In this document: one piece after another, positions 50,514 through 59,349 of the stretch
How positions within the stretch are numbered: position 1 is the stretch's first letter
Layout: each line of letters opens with the position of its first letter
Assembly: GCA_046703825.1 (NCBI GenBank)
Contig: JBJKSO010000086.1
Location: 1-64,000, forward strand
Length of the DNA: 64,000 nucleotides
Reading direction: 5' to 3'
From: JBJKSO01 sp046703825
GTDB taxonomy: Bacteria > Chloroflexota > Dormibacteria > Aeolococcales > Bog-877
Notes under the pieces: generated by a model
The model's input: only the letters and a program-made list of their open reading frames with translations
Database searches by the model: none
What the model was told of the DNA's origin: nothing
Made by a program: the position numbers and the translations under genes

Positions 50514-51407
50514 ATGCTGGCAATTTCGCTCGTGCGCGGACGGCCTGCGCGAGCGGTCATCGCGGACTACCTGAGCCTGATGAAGCCTGGAGTCCTGAGC
50601 CTCTTGGTCGTGACCGAACTGCTCGCCATGGTCACCGCTGCACGCGGGTGGCCGGGCTGGGGGCTCACCCTCATCGCCCTCGCCGCAGGATGCCTCGCGG
50701 CCGGCGGCGCGGCGGCGATCAACTGTTGGTTCGATCGGGACATCGACGCGGTGATGGGGAGGACGCGCAGCCGTCCAGTACCGGCGGGTCGCATCCAGCC
50801 GGCGGCGGCGCTGGTCTTCGGAACCGTTTTGGCCACTGCCGGTGTGGTGGTCTTCTTTGTCTTCGTCAACCCGCTGGCCGCCGGGCTCGCCCTCTTCGGC
50901 GGCGTCTTTTACGTGTGCGTCTACACCTTCTGGCTGAAGCGAGCCACGGCCCAGAACATCGTCATCGGTGGGGCTGCGGGGGCGATGCCGCCACTGGTCG
51001 GCTGGGCGGCGGTCACCCATTCCCTTTCCCCGGTGGCGATCGGACTCTTCGTGGTCATATTTCTGTGGACGCCCCCCCACTTCTGGGCGCTCTCCCTGAT
51101 CGTGCGACGGGACTACGCCGCGGTGTCGGTTCCGATGCGCTCGGTGGCCCTCGGGGTTAAGCGAACCCGCCGGGGGATCGTTGCCTACGCCATCCTGCTG
51201 CTGGCGGCCAGTTGCAGTCTCGGAATTTGGCTCGGGGCGGGGGAGGTGGTGCTGGCGCTGCTGACGGGAGTGCCACTCTTGGCGATGGGGCTGGTCGTGA
51301 TGCGGGAGGGGGCGTCGATGCGTTGGGCACGGCGCCTGTTCCAGTTCTCGATCCTCTATCTCTTCCTGTTCTTTGCCGGAACTGCGGCGGTCGCAGTACT
51401 GCGCTAG
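50514..51407 (+). CDS. ctaB: protoheme IX farnesyltransferase (heme o synthase)
   Basis: About 297 residues, UbiA-type prenyltransferase with about nine membrane helices. Diphosphate-binding motif NCWFDRDIDAVMGRTRSRPV near residue 75 and the family loop following it are clear. Makes heme O from heme B; heme A synthase (ctaA) is not in the window. ATG at 50514 with GGGAGG 4 nt upstream; ATG 50502 or a longer frame from 50382 are possible. Confidence 0.92.
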   Translation: MLAISLVRGRPARAVIADYLSLMKPGVLSLLVVTELLAMVTAARGWPGWGLTLIALAAGCLAAGGAAAINCWFDRDIDAVMGRTRSRPVPAGRIQPAAALVFGTVLATAGVVVFFVFVNPLAAGLALFGGVFYVCVYTFWLKRATAQNIVIGGAAGAMPPLVGWAAVTHSLSPVAIGLFVVIFLWTPPHFWALSLIVRRDYAAVSVPMRSVALGVKRTRRGIVAYAILLLAASCSLGIWLGAGEVVLALLTGVPLLAMGLVVMREGASMRWARRLFQFSILYLFLFFAGTAAVAVLR

Positions 51408-51421
51408 CCGTCTCGACGGCT
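51406..51421. terminator. short hairpin between convergent ctaB and copper lipoprotein
   Basis: AGCCGT-CTCG-ACGGCT near-perfect stem (51406-51421) spanning the ctaB stop and the 3' end of the opposing gene. Could end both transcripts; no T-run. Confidence 0.4.
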
Positions 51422-51861
51422 CACCGGACGACCACCACCTTGCCCAGCATCCCGAGGGTCTCGTGCGGAATGCAGAAGTATTTGTAGACTCCGGGCGCCG
51501 TGAACTTGACCTTGGCCGAGTGACCGGGCGGTAGCGGGTGGTCCCAGCCGCGGCCGCCCTTGGGGATGGACGCGTCGGCCGGATTGGCCGCCAATTGCGG
51601 CTCATCGGTGGTGGTGTGGGCGAGGTTGTTGGTCACGTTGTGCCAGGTGACCGTGCCGCCCACCTTAAGACAGACCGTTGCCGGCGAAAACCTGAGGCTC
51701 TCGTTGGCGTCCACCACCGCCGACCTGGCCGCCGTTGCGGCTGTGCAGCTGCCTATGCGAGAAGGCCCGCTGGAGCGGGCGGGCTGGGAGGGGCCGCCGC
51801 ATCCAGCGAGGACGGTCGCGGCCAGTAGGAGCGGAGCGGCTGCGGCTGCGGCGCGCTGCAC
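51421..51861 (-). CDS. blue-copper (plastocyanin/azurin-type) lipoprotein
   Basis: 146 residues. Signal peptide with lipobox LAGC (Cys21), then a cupredoxin domain: first His in TVTWHNVTNNLAHTT and the C-terminal ligand loop FCIPHETLGM (C-x2-H-x4-M), a type 1 copper site. It is probably an extracytoplasmic electron carrier, perhaps the oxidase donor, since no cytochrome c gene is seen nearby. GTG at 51861 begins 5 nt after the upstream gene's stop, so the two are cotranscribed. Confidence 0.88.
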   Translation of the reverse strand: MQRAAAAAAPLLLAATVLAGCGGPSQPARSSGPSRIGSCTAATAARSAVVDANESLRFSPATVCLKVGGTVTWHNVTNNLAHTTTDEPQLAANPADASIPKGGRGWDHPLPPGHSAKVKFTAPGVYKYFCIPHETLGMLGKVVVVR

Positions 51862-51866
51862 GGTTA

Positions 51867-52457
51867 CTACTTGAGCGGCGACTGGCCGAGCCCGATGACG
51901 CCACAGGCGGCCGACGAGGGCACATGGTTGGGCGTCTGCACCCACACCGACCAGGCCGAAAAGCGCAGATCCGTCACGCCAAGCAGCTCGTTGCTCATCT
52001 GGACGGTTCCGCTCGCGGACGAGCGTCCCGTCGCCGCCCGGCGGGCGTTCTGGGGCAGATCCCCCGCACAAGAACCCTCGGGCACCAGCCACGCACGCAC
52101 TAGCTGCCTTGCCGGCAATCTCTCGAGCGTCAATGTGAGCACCAGCACGTGCCCCTGACGGTACCAGACGAGCCGGACCTCTCCGCTAGCCAGGCTGCCT
52201 GCGGTCGGCTTGATGGCGATCAGGACTGCATGCCGGTCTGGCAGCAACGGGGTGCTGCCCGCGCCCACCAGCGCGAGGATGGTCCAGATCCCGGCACCTA
52301 CTACGGCCACCGCGGCAATCCATCTAAGGAGCAGGTGGCGGAACTCCTGCGGAGATCTCGGCCTCGGAAACGGCCTCATGAACGGCCGAGCCATGTAGCG
52401 AGGGCGATGCCCGTTGTGCGAGTGCCCGGGCCACTGGTTCGGAGGTTGCGAACTCAC
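51867..52457 (-). CDS. single-pass membrane protein of unknown function
   Basis: 196 residues: His/Arg/Pro-rich cytoplasmic N-terminus, one membrane helix (about 45-66, WIAAVAVVGAGIWTILALVG), then a beta-rich outer domain (VRLVWYRQGHVLVLTLTLER, LVRAWLVPEGSCAGD) with two or three Cys. The outer domain faintly recalls anti-sigma-K C-terminal domains, but I do not claim this. GTG at 52457 lies 8 nt after GATAAT on the minus strand, suggesting a leaderless start. Cotranscribed with the copper lipoprotein. Confidence 0.6.
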   Translation of the reverse strand: MSSQPPNQWPGHSHNGHRPRYMARPFMRPFPRPRSPQEFRHLLLRWIAAVAVVGAGIWTILALVGAGSTPLLPDRHAVLIAIKPTAGSLASGEVRLVWYRQGHVLVLTLTLERLPARQLVRAWLVPEGSCAGDLPQNARRAATGRSSASGTVQMSNELLGVTDLRFSAWSVWVQTPNHVPSSAACGVIGLGQSPLK

Positions 52458-52516
52458 GGCGTTGAATTATCCGAGGATGGACTCCGGAAGCAGATCGCCG
52501 GAGACGCTCGCTTGGC

Positions 52517-53452
52517 CTAGGGCGAGATCATCCGCTCCGAGGGTCCCCCGCCTTCGTCGAAGGCCCCCGCCTGGTTGGCTTCTCGGAACTCCCTCGAGAG
52601 GGCTTCGGTCTGCTCCTCGTCCGCCTTCATCCAGCGGTAAACCACGACGTCCAGCATGATCTCGAGGGGGAGGCCGGCGGGCACCCACGCGACGCCGGCT
52701 CCCCACTGCTGGTCGGTGAGCGCGGAGATTCCGAGGGGCCGGTGGACCTCATGGAGGTAGACCGCGTACCACGCGTGTGATGACAGTCCCAGGGGGAAAG
52801 CGACCATCCACATGCTAGTTGCGCCGCAGACGATGTAAGCGGTCATCTGCCAGGGGGTCATGCGGTGCCGCAGCGGTGGGCTGTCCACCAGTAGCGACCA
52901 GTACACGAGCCCGCCCAGCAACATGGTCAGGTGCTCAAAGTCGTGGAGCGTCTGGTTGGCAAGGCTCAGGTCGTAAAGGGTCGGGATGTGCCAGGACCAG
53001 AAGGTGAGAGCCATGGCCGCCACACCCACCTGGGGACGCCGGAAGAACCCGCCGAAGGACCGCACCGGCGACTTCCGGAAGAAGCGGAGCGCAATCGGAG
53101 CGATCGCCCGCCGCCACCGCAGCGGCAGGCCGCGCCACATCGGGGTCCACGGGGCCCCGATGATCAGTAGCGGAGCTACCACCATCTGCAGCATGCAGTG
53201 TTGGATCATGTGCATGAAGAAGAGGTAGTAGGAGAGGTAGTCGATCGGCGACTCGAGCGCCACCAGGGTCGCGGCGAGGCCGGCGTAGAAGGCCAATCCG
53301 CGCCACAAGTGCTCCCGGTCCCCGGGCCGGCGTGCCCACGCGACCTGCCTTTGTCCCCGCCAGTAGAGGAATCCGCTCACGATTACCGGGATCCAGACGC
53401 CTGGCTCGAGTGAGTATCCGTAGAGGTGGGTCCAAGGCGCGAGGAAGCTCAT
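52517..53452 (-). CDS. ctaG: cytochrome c oxidase assembly protein CtaG-like
   Basis: About 311 residues with seven or so membrane helices; family segments YLSYYLFFMHMIQHCMLQMV, LTFWSWHIPTLYDLSL and HLTMLLGGLVYWSLLVDSPP, with several conserved His and Met suited to copper handling. This is the caa3-type CtaG (Bacillus-like), not Cox11. It helps assemble the CuB/CuA centres. ATG 53452 with GGAG close by; a TTG at 53476 would add eight residues. Confidence 0.88.
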   Translation of the reverse strand: MSFLAPWTHLYGYSLEPGVWIPVIVSGFLYWRGQRQVAWARRPGDREHLWRGLAFYAGLAATLVALESPIDYLSYYLFFMHMIQHCMLQMVVAPLLIIGAPWTPMWRGLPLRWRRAIAPIALRFFRKSPVRSFGGFFRRPQVGVAAMALTFWSWHIPTLYDLSLANQTLHDFEHLTMLLGGLVYWSLLVDSPPLRHRMTPWQMTAYIVCGATSMWMVAFPLGLSSHAWYAVYLHEVHRPLGISALTDQQWGAGVAWVPAGLPLEIMLDVVVYRWMKADEEQTEALSREFREANQAGAFDEGGGPSERMISP

Positions 53453-53569
53453 CGCTCCGTGCCCCAGCGAAGGCAACCCCAGTCCCGCTTGCGTCGCTCG
53501 GATAGATCTGAGCGGCGATACCCCACGCCGTTCCTCCCGCCGGTACCGCCTACTGCACTCGCCAGAGAG

Positions 53570-53761
53570 CTACGAGTTGGCCACCCCCAAGCAGACCACC
53601 ACGATGAAGAAGGCCAGGGCGGTGAACAGGATCATGCCGAACACGAACCAGGCGGACTTCCTCAGCCGGAAATCCATGGGAAGATCGGCCAGGGTCCGGA
53701 GGCGCCCGCCGTCCGAAGCTGCCGGCTGCTCTCTGTCGGAGTGCGCAGGAACTCGCTCCAC
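53570..53761 (-). CDS. small single-pass membrane protein
   Basis: 63 residues, not recognised. Hydrophilic N-terminus with LADLPMDFRLRKSAWFVFG and one C-terminal helix (FGMILFTALAFFIVVVCLGV). Position upstream of ctaG on the same strand suggests an oxidase-associated small protein. A start near the later Met (MDF) is possible. Confidence 0.5.
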   Translation of the reverse strand: MERVPAHSDREQPAASDGGRLRTLADLPMDFRLRKSAWFVFGMILFTALAFFIVVVCLGVANS

Positions 53762-53821
53762 GGTGAGAGTATAGATCCAGGGCAGTCACGGCTCGCCGTC
53801 GACACGCCATGCGCGCTCGGT

Positions 53822-53848
53822 TTCGAATTCGAACTCCGGGCCTAGAAT
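53822..53848 (+). promoter_or_regulatory. relA leaderless promoter with overlapping palindrome
   Basis: TAGAAT (53843-53848) is 6 nt before the relA ATG at 53855. A perfect 12-bp palindrome TTCGAATTCGAA (53822-53833) sits where the -35 would be, so a regulator could bind there. No ribosome site is present. Confidence 0.55.
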
Positions 53849-53854
53849 TGCTCC

Positions 53855-55996
53855 ATGCTGCAGACGTTCGCCGATCTGGCCCCAGGTCTCAGCTACCTCG
53901 GTCCCAAGGAGCTGCTGGAGGTGGATGCGGCCTACCGCTGTGCGGAGCGGGCCCACAGCGGGCAGCTGCGGCTCTCAGGTGAACCCTTCATATGCCACCC
54001 GCTGGCGGTGGCTGGCATGCTCGCCGAGATGCGCCTGGACGCGGATGCCTTGGCCGCAGCCATCCTGCACGACGTGGTCGAGGACACTGCGGTGTCGGCC
54101 GAGGAGTTGCGTGCGGAGTTCGGGCCGAAAGTCGAGAAGCTGGTCGAGGGCGTCACCAAGCTGGGCCGGATCAAGTTCCACAGCCCGGCCCAGGTCCAGG
54201 CGGAAAACATTCGCAAGATGCTAATTGCGATGGCGGAGGACCTGCGGGTGGTCCTGATCAAGCTGGCCGACCGTCTGCACAACATGAGGACCATCTCGGC
54301 GCTCCCGCCCGACCGGCAACGACGCATCGCCCAGGAAACCATGGACATCTACGCTCCACTGGCCCACCGGCTGGGGATGTGGCAGATGAAGGCGGAACTG
54401 GAGGACCTGTCATTTTCGGTCCTCGACCACGACAACTATGAGCGGGTAAGGCATGAGATCCGCGCCCGCAGGCGCCAGCGCGAGACGGCGCTGGAGCAGG
54501 CCACCCAGCACTTGGCTGCCGAGTTGCGCGACTCGGGCATCGCGGCCGAGGTTGCCGGCCGACCGAAGAACATAACCAGCATCTTTCGCAAGATGCAGCA
54601 GGGCGCCAAGGGCATCGGCGAGATCTACGACCTGGTCGCCCTGCGCGTGCTCTGCCGCGACATCCGCGATTGCTACGCAGCCCTAGGCGTAGTGCACTCG
54701 CTCTGGAAGCCGATACCCGGCCGATTCAAGGACTACATCGCGATGCCGAAGGGGAACGGCTACCAATCCTTGCACACCACCGTAGTGGGCGATGTGGGCG
54801 AGCCCATCGAGATCCAGATACGGACCCGCGACATGCACCGCACCGCCGAGGAGGGCATCGCCGCTCACTGGCATTACAAGGAGGGCACGGCCTCGGATCC
54901 CCGCCTGGATCAGGGCTTCAGCTGGCTGCGCTCGCTCTTGGAATGGCAGAAGGAGCTGCTCGACGCCGAGCGCTTCGTCGAGCATGTTCGTCTAGACGTC
55001 TTCCAGGACGAGGTCTTCGTGTTCACGCCCAAGGGCGACGTACTCTCACTGCCCGCCGGCGCCACCGCGATCGATTTCGCCTACCGCATCCACACGGACG
55101 TAGGGCACCGCTGCATCGGAGCCAAGGTCAACTCGCGGATGGTGTCGCTGGACTCCCGCCTGCAAAACGGCGACATCGTCGAGATTCTCACCACGCGCTC
55201 CGCCCGGCGCGGGCCGAGCCGGGACTGGCTCAACTTCGCCAAGACCAGCAGCGCCCGCGAAAAGATCCGCCAGTGGTTCAAGCGCGAGCGGCGTGAGGAG
55301 AACGTGGCGCGGGGTCGCGAACTCCTGGACCGGGAGCTGCGTCGCATGCGCGGCACCCAACTCAGCGCCATCACCCCGGCCCGGCTCCAGGAGCTGGTGC
55401 GGGAGTACAAGCTCAGTGACGCGACCGAGTTCTTCGCGGCGATCGGCTACGGCGAGATCGCCGCGCGCAGTGTCGTCTTGAAGTGGGCCAAGGACGAGGC
55501 CCCGGATTCTGACGGTCATGCTCCGATACCCCTCGTCAGCCGCCCCTCGCCTACCGGGAGCGTCCGGGTGGCGGGGGTAGATCGACTGCTGACGACCGTC
55601 GCCGGTTGCTGCAAGCCGGTGCCCGGCGAGCCGATCAAGGGCTACATCACCCGGGGACGCGGGGTCTCCGTGCACCGAGACACCTGTGTCAACATCCGTA
55701 ACGCTGCCGATCCCCGTCGCGTGGTCGAGGTTGAGTGGGACGACGGCAGAGGGGAGGTCTACCCGGTGCGCCTGCGGATCGAGTGCCGCGACCGCACCGG
55801 CTTGCTCCGTGACGTGGCGATCGCCATCGCCGAGAGCAAGGTGAATCTGAGCGGGGCGGCGGTGCAGGTCGAAGAAGGTAAGACCGCGGTCATCTCCGCG
55901 GTGGTGGACGTGACCAGCCTCACCCAACTCAGCCGACTACTGGAGCGGCTGGAGACCATTCGCGACGTCCGCCAGGTGATGCGCGACGCCAGCTGA
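53855..55996 (+). CDS. relA: bifunctional (p)ppGpp synthetase/hydrolase
   Basis: 713 residues: HD hydrolase domain (H48, H72-D73 in ILHDVVEDT), synthetase domain (about 230-360; KDYIAMPKGNGYQSLHTTVV), TGS (about 390-450), helical/zinc-finger region and C-terminal ACT domain. With the HD residues intact it likely makes and degrades ppGpp (Rel type). ATG at 53855 with no ribosome site; probably leaderless. Followed by hisS and aspS. Confidence 0.96.
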   Translation: MLQTFADLAPGLSYLGPKELLEVDAAYRCAERAHSGQLRLSGEPFICHPLAVAGMLAEMRLDADALAAAILHDVVEDTAVSAEELRAEFGPKVEKLVEGVTKLGRIKFHSPAQVQAENIRKMLIAMAEDLRVVLIKLADRLHNMRTISALPPDRQRRIAQETMDIYAPLAHRLGMWQMKAELEDLSFSVLDHDNYERVRHEIRARRRQRETALEQATQHLAAELRDSGIAAEVAGRPKNITSIFRKMQQGAKGIGEIYDLVALRVLCRDIRDCYAALGVVHSLWKPIPGRFKDYIAMPKGNGYQSLHTTVVGDVGEPIEIQIRTRDMHRTAEEGIAAHWHYKEGTASDPRLDQGFSWLRSLLEWQKELLDAERFVEHVRLDVFQDEVFVFTPKGDVLSLPAGATAIDFAYRIHTDVGHRCIGAKVNSRMVSLDSRLQNGDIVEILTTRSARRGPSRDWLNFAKTSSAREKIRQWFKRERREENVARGRELLDRELRRMRGTQLSAITPARLQELVREYKLSDATEFFAAIGYGEIAARSVVLKWAKDEAPDSDGHAPIPLVSRPSPTGSVRVAGVDRLLTTVAGCCKPVPGEPIKGYITRGRGVSVHRDTCVNIRNAADPRRVVEVEWDDGRGEVYPVRLRIECRDRTGLLRDVAIAIAESKVNLSGAAVQVEEGKTAVISAVVDVTSLTQLSRLLERLETIRDVRQVMRDAS

Positions 55997-56047
55997 GCCA
56001 CCCCCGCCCAGGGCGTGATCTCGACCGCGGCTTAAACTGCAGGGCCT

Positions 56048-57325
56048 ATGGCTGGCATCGCGCGCCCGCGTGGCACCGAAGATCTCCTCCCCGCCCAGCT
56101 GGCGGCCATGAAGCAGGCGTCGGAGCTGGGGTTGCAGGTGGCTATGGCCTACGGCTACCACGAGATGGAGACGCCGGTCTTCGAGGCCACCGAGCTGTTC
56201 CAGCGCGGGGTCGGCGACACCACCGACGTAGTGCGTCATGAGATGTACACCTTCGCCGATCGCGGCGGGCGCTCACTGACACTGCGGCCGGACGGCACCA
56301 CGCCGGTAGTGCGGGCCTTCTGGGAATCCGAATTGCGCCAGTCGAGCCTGCCTGTGAGGCTTGCCTACGTCGGGCCGATGTTCCGTTATGACCGGCCCGG
56401 GCGCGGCCGCTACCGCCAGTTTCACCAGCTCGGCGTCGAGGCTCTCGGCGATGCCGACGCTGAGGTGGATGCGGAAGTCATCGCCGTGGCCTGGCGGTGG
56501 CTGGAGCGGCTCGGGCTGAAGGGCCTCAGCCTTCAGCTCAACTCGATTGGCGATCGAAACTGTCGACCGCACTACCGGCAGGCGTTGCTCGCCCATTTCG
56601 CGCCCCACCTGGCGACGCTGGCCGAGGTCGACCAGGAACGTTTGCGCCGCAACCCGCTGCGCATCCTGGACAGCAAGGAGTACGGGGCAGAGGAGCTGAT
56701 GGCGTCCGCTCCCAGCCCGGTGGACTATCTCTGCCCCGAGTGCGCCGACTCGTTTGCTCGGGTCAAGGGAGCCTTGGACGCCTACGGCATCTCCTACTGC
56801 CCCAATCCCCGGCTGGTCCGCGGACTCGACTACTACGTGCGCACCGCGTTCGAGGTCTGGCACGAGGACCTGCAGGGCGCGCAGAACGCCCTGTTCGGAG
56901 GTGGTCGCTATGACGGCCTCTCGGAGACGATCGGCTACCCACCCCTGGCTGGGGTGGGATTTGCCGCCGGCCTGGAACGCATCGTGATGATGAGCTCAGC
57001 GACGCCGGCTCCAAGCTCGGCCCAGGTGGCGGTGCTCGCTGCGCAGAGGACGGCGCAGGCCGAGGCCATCAGGCTGGCGGAGACGCTGCGGGCAGGCGGG
57101 AGGGCGGCGGTGATCTGCGACGTCGGAGCGCGCAGCCTCAAGGCCAAGATGCGTTCGGCCGAGAAGAGCGGCGCTGGGGTGGTGTGCATCCTGGGCGAGG
57201 AGGAACTCCAATCCGGGACGGCAACCGTGCGCCGGCTCTCCAGCCGGGAGCAGGTCCAGCTGGGCCGCGCGGAGGTGGAGGATCTGGTGCGCCAATGGTT
57301 GGGGCAAGGAGGTGGAGCGGTTTGA
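56048..57325 (+). CDS. hisS: histidyl-tRNA synthetase
   Basis: 425 residues, class II. Motif 2 MFRYDRPGRGRYRQFHQLGVE, histidine loop GGGRYDGL, LVRGLDYYVRTAFE and motif 3 GVGFAAGLERI; anticodon-binding domain at the C-terminus. ATG at 56048; TAAACT lies 9 nt upstream, again a very short or absent leader. relA-hisS-aspS order is common in gram-positive bacteria. Confidence 0.97.
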   Translation: MAGIARPRGTEDLLPAQLAAMKQASELGLQVAMAYGYHEMETPVFEATELFQRGVGDTTDVVRHEMYTFADRGGRSLTLRPDGTTPVVRAFWESELRQSSLPVRLAYVGPMFRYDRPGRGRYRQFHQLGVEALGDADAEVDAEVIAVAWRWLERLGLKGLSLQLNSIGDRNCRPHYRQALLAHFAPHLATLAEVDQERLRRNPLRILDSKEYGAEELMASAPSPVDYLCPECADSFARVKGALDAYGISYCPNPRLVRGLDYYVRTAFEVWHEDLQGAQNALFGGGRYDGLSETIGYPPLAGVGFAAGLERIVMMSSATPAPSSAQVAVLAAQRTAQAEAIRLAETLRAGGRAAVICDVGARSLKAKMRSAEKSGAGVVCILGEEELQSGTATVRRLSSREQVQLGRAEVEDLVRQWLGQGGGAV

Positions 57326-59115
57326 GGGACAGGACCATGTGTGGCAGCCTGACTTCCGCCAACCAGGGGGAGCGCGTGGCGCTGGCCGGCTGGGTAAACC
57401 ACCGGCGTGATCATGGCGGGCTCACCTTCATCGACCTGCGAGATCACACCGGGGTGGTGCAGTTGGTCTTCAACCCGAGCGATTCCCCGCAGAGCAAGGC
57501 GGTCGCGGAGCGGTGCCGCCTGGAGTGGGTGCTGCGGGTTTCTGGCTTGGTGCGGCCGCGGCCCGAGGGCAGCGCCAACCCCAACCTGCCCACCGGAGAG
57601 GTTGAAGTTGCGGTCGAGGAGAGCGAGATCCTGGCGCAGGCGGATGCGATGCCCTTGGCGGTGACCGACGAGTCCCAGGCCGATGAGCGCGTCCGCCTGC
57701 AGTACCGCTACTTGGATCTGCGCCGGCCGCGGATGCAGCGCAACCTGCGCGCCCGCCACCGCTTCGTCAAGGCCCTCCGCGATGAGGCCGACCGGATGGG
57801 CTTCGTCGAGCTGGAGACGCCCACGCTGATACCCAGCACGCCCGAGGGTGCTCGGGACTTCCTGGTCCCGAGCCGCCTCTGGCCCGGGCGAGTCTGGGCG
57901 CTACCGCAATCCCCCCAGGTCTACAAGCAGCTGTCCATGGTGGGAGGTCTGGATCGGTACTTCCAGATCGCCCGCTGCTGGCGCGACGAGGATCTCCGCG
58001 CCGACCGCCAGTTCGAGTTCACCCAACTGGACCTGGAGATGTCCTTCGTTGACGAGGAGGAGGTGTACTCGGTGCTGGAAGGCATGGTCAGCGCGGCTTG
58101 GGCCGCCGCCTTCGCGGTCCGGCCGGCCACGCCCTGGCCTCGCATCCCCTTCCGAGAGGCGCTGGACCGATTCGGGTCCGACAAGCCGGACACCCGCTTC
58201 GGCCACGAGTTGCAGGATGCGTCCGAAGTCTTCCGCCGCACCGAGTTCAATGTGTTCCGCGGAGCGCTCGAGAGCGGCGGCGCGGTCAAGGCGCTGCGAG
58301 TCCCTGGGGGCGGCCGGCTCACCCGCGGGGAACTGGAGGGAAGCTGGCTGCAGGTGGCGCGCACCTACGGAGCTGCTGGGCTGGCCTACCTGTGGAGGCG
58401 GTCCGGGGCCTTCGAGGGCTCGATCGCCAAGTTCATCGCCGACCGGGAGATGGACGATTTGGCCGCGCTGCTGCGCGTGGAGGACGGCGACTGTGTCCTC
58501 TTCACGGCGGGAGCCCCCGCCGTGGCGGCCACGGCGCTTGGAGCGGTGCGACTCCACGCCGCTCGGGAGTTTGGCTGGATCCCGGCGGGCCGCTTTGACT
58601 TCCTCTGGGTGACCGAGTTCCCCCTCTTCGAGTGGGATGACCAGACCAAGTCGGTGACCCCGGTGCATCACCCCTTCACCCAGCCGCATCCGGACGACTG
58701 GCCACTTCTGCACAGCGACCCACTGCGGGTCCGCTCCCGCGCCTACGACATCGTCTGCAACGGGGTGGAGTTGGGGAGCGGCTCCCTTAGGATCACCCGT
58801 CCGGACCAGCAGCAGGCGATCTTCCAGGCCCTGGGGATGGAAGCCGACGAGGTTGAGCGCAAGTTCGGCTTCCTGATCAACGCCTTCCGATACGGGGCAC
58901 CCCCTCACGGAGGCTTCGCCGCCGGCATCGATCGGATGGTGATGGTGGGGACGGGCGAGACCACCATCCGCGAAGTCATCGGCTTCCCCAAGACCCAAAC
59001 CGGCGCCGACCCCATGACCGGATCCCCGACGCCGGTCATGGGGGAGCAGCTGGCCGAGGTCGGCTTGCGCCTTGGTCCCCGGGCGCTGGCGGCGAGAGAG
59101 GAGGCGTCCTCCTGA
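57322..59115 (+). CDS. aspS: aspartyl-tRNA synthetase (bacterial type)
   Basis: 597 residues: N-terminal OB-fold (CGSLTSANQGERVALAGWVN), class II core with motif 2 RCWRDEDLRADRQFEFTQLD, bacterial GAD insertion, and motif 3 GIDRMVM. Charges tRNA-Asp, possibly also tRNA-Asn. TTG at 57322 fits the family N-terminus (x-R-x-x-x-CG-x-L), overlaps the hisS stop (TTGA) and has GGAGGTGGAG 4 nt upstream; ATG 57337 is an alternative. Confidence 0.96.
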   Translation: MRDRTMCGSLTSANQGERVALAGWVNHRRDHGGLTFIDLRDHTGVVQLVFNPSDSPQSKAVAERCRLEWVLRVSGLVRPRPEGSANPNLPTGEVEVAVEESEILAQADAMPLAVTDESQADERVRLQYRYLDLRRPRMQRNLRARHRFVKALRDEADRMGFVELETPTLIPSTPEGARDFLVPSRLWPGRVWALPQSPQVYKQLSMVGGLDRYFQIARCWRDEDLRADRQFEFTQLDLEMSFVDEEEVYSVLEGMVSAAWAAAFAVRPATPWPRIPFREALDRFGSDKPDTRFGHELQDASEVFRRTEFNVFRGALESGGAVKALRVPGGGRLTRGELEGSWLQVARTYGAAGLAYLWRRSGAFEGSIAKFIADREMDDLAALLRVEDGDCVLFTAGAPAVAATALGAVRLHAAREFGWIPAGRFDFLWVTEFPLFEWDDQTKSVTPVHHPFTQPHPDDWPLLHSDPLRVRSRAYDIVCNGVELGSGSLRITRPDQQQAIFQALGMEADEVERKFGFLINAFRYGAPPHGGFAAGIDRMVMVGTGETTIREVIGFPKTQTGADPMTGSPTPVMGEQLAEVGLRLGPRALAAREEASS

Positions 59116-59124
59116 CCAGCCGTG

Positions 59125-59175
59125 CTAGGGTTCAGCAGGGCCCGGGACCCCGCCTGAACCAGTCGCCGACCCTAG
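59125..59175 (+). terminator. hairpin element after aspS
   Basis: GGTTCAG (59129-59135) pairs with CTGAACC (59154-59160), with CTAG at 59125 and 59172 able to pair outside. Ten bases after the aspS stop; probable terminator, no T-run. Confidence 0.5.
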
Positions 59176-59304
59176 TGATGTTTGCTTCGGGAGCGCCGAC
59201 ACCGTGGCAGCCCACGGGCCTCCACAGAGAGGAAGTGGAAAGTTGCGTGAGGTGCACCCACCTGGTGCCCGAGGGATCGGGGCCATTGGGGGCGGCGGTC
59301 CCTG

Positions 59305-59331
59305 GGCCCAACTCCCGTTTGAAGTTGGGCC
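59305..59331 (+). promoter_or_regulatory. 9-bp hairpin before the anti-sigma/sigma pair
   Basis: GGCCCAACT (59305-59313), 9-nt loop, AGTTGGGCC (59323-59331), perfect stem. It ends just before AAAGGTGG, the likely ribosome site of the gene at 59350, so it could mask or expose translation. Confidence 0.5.
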
Positions 59332-59349
59332 AAAGGTGGAATTAGCCAG

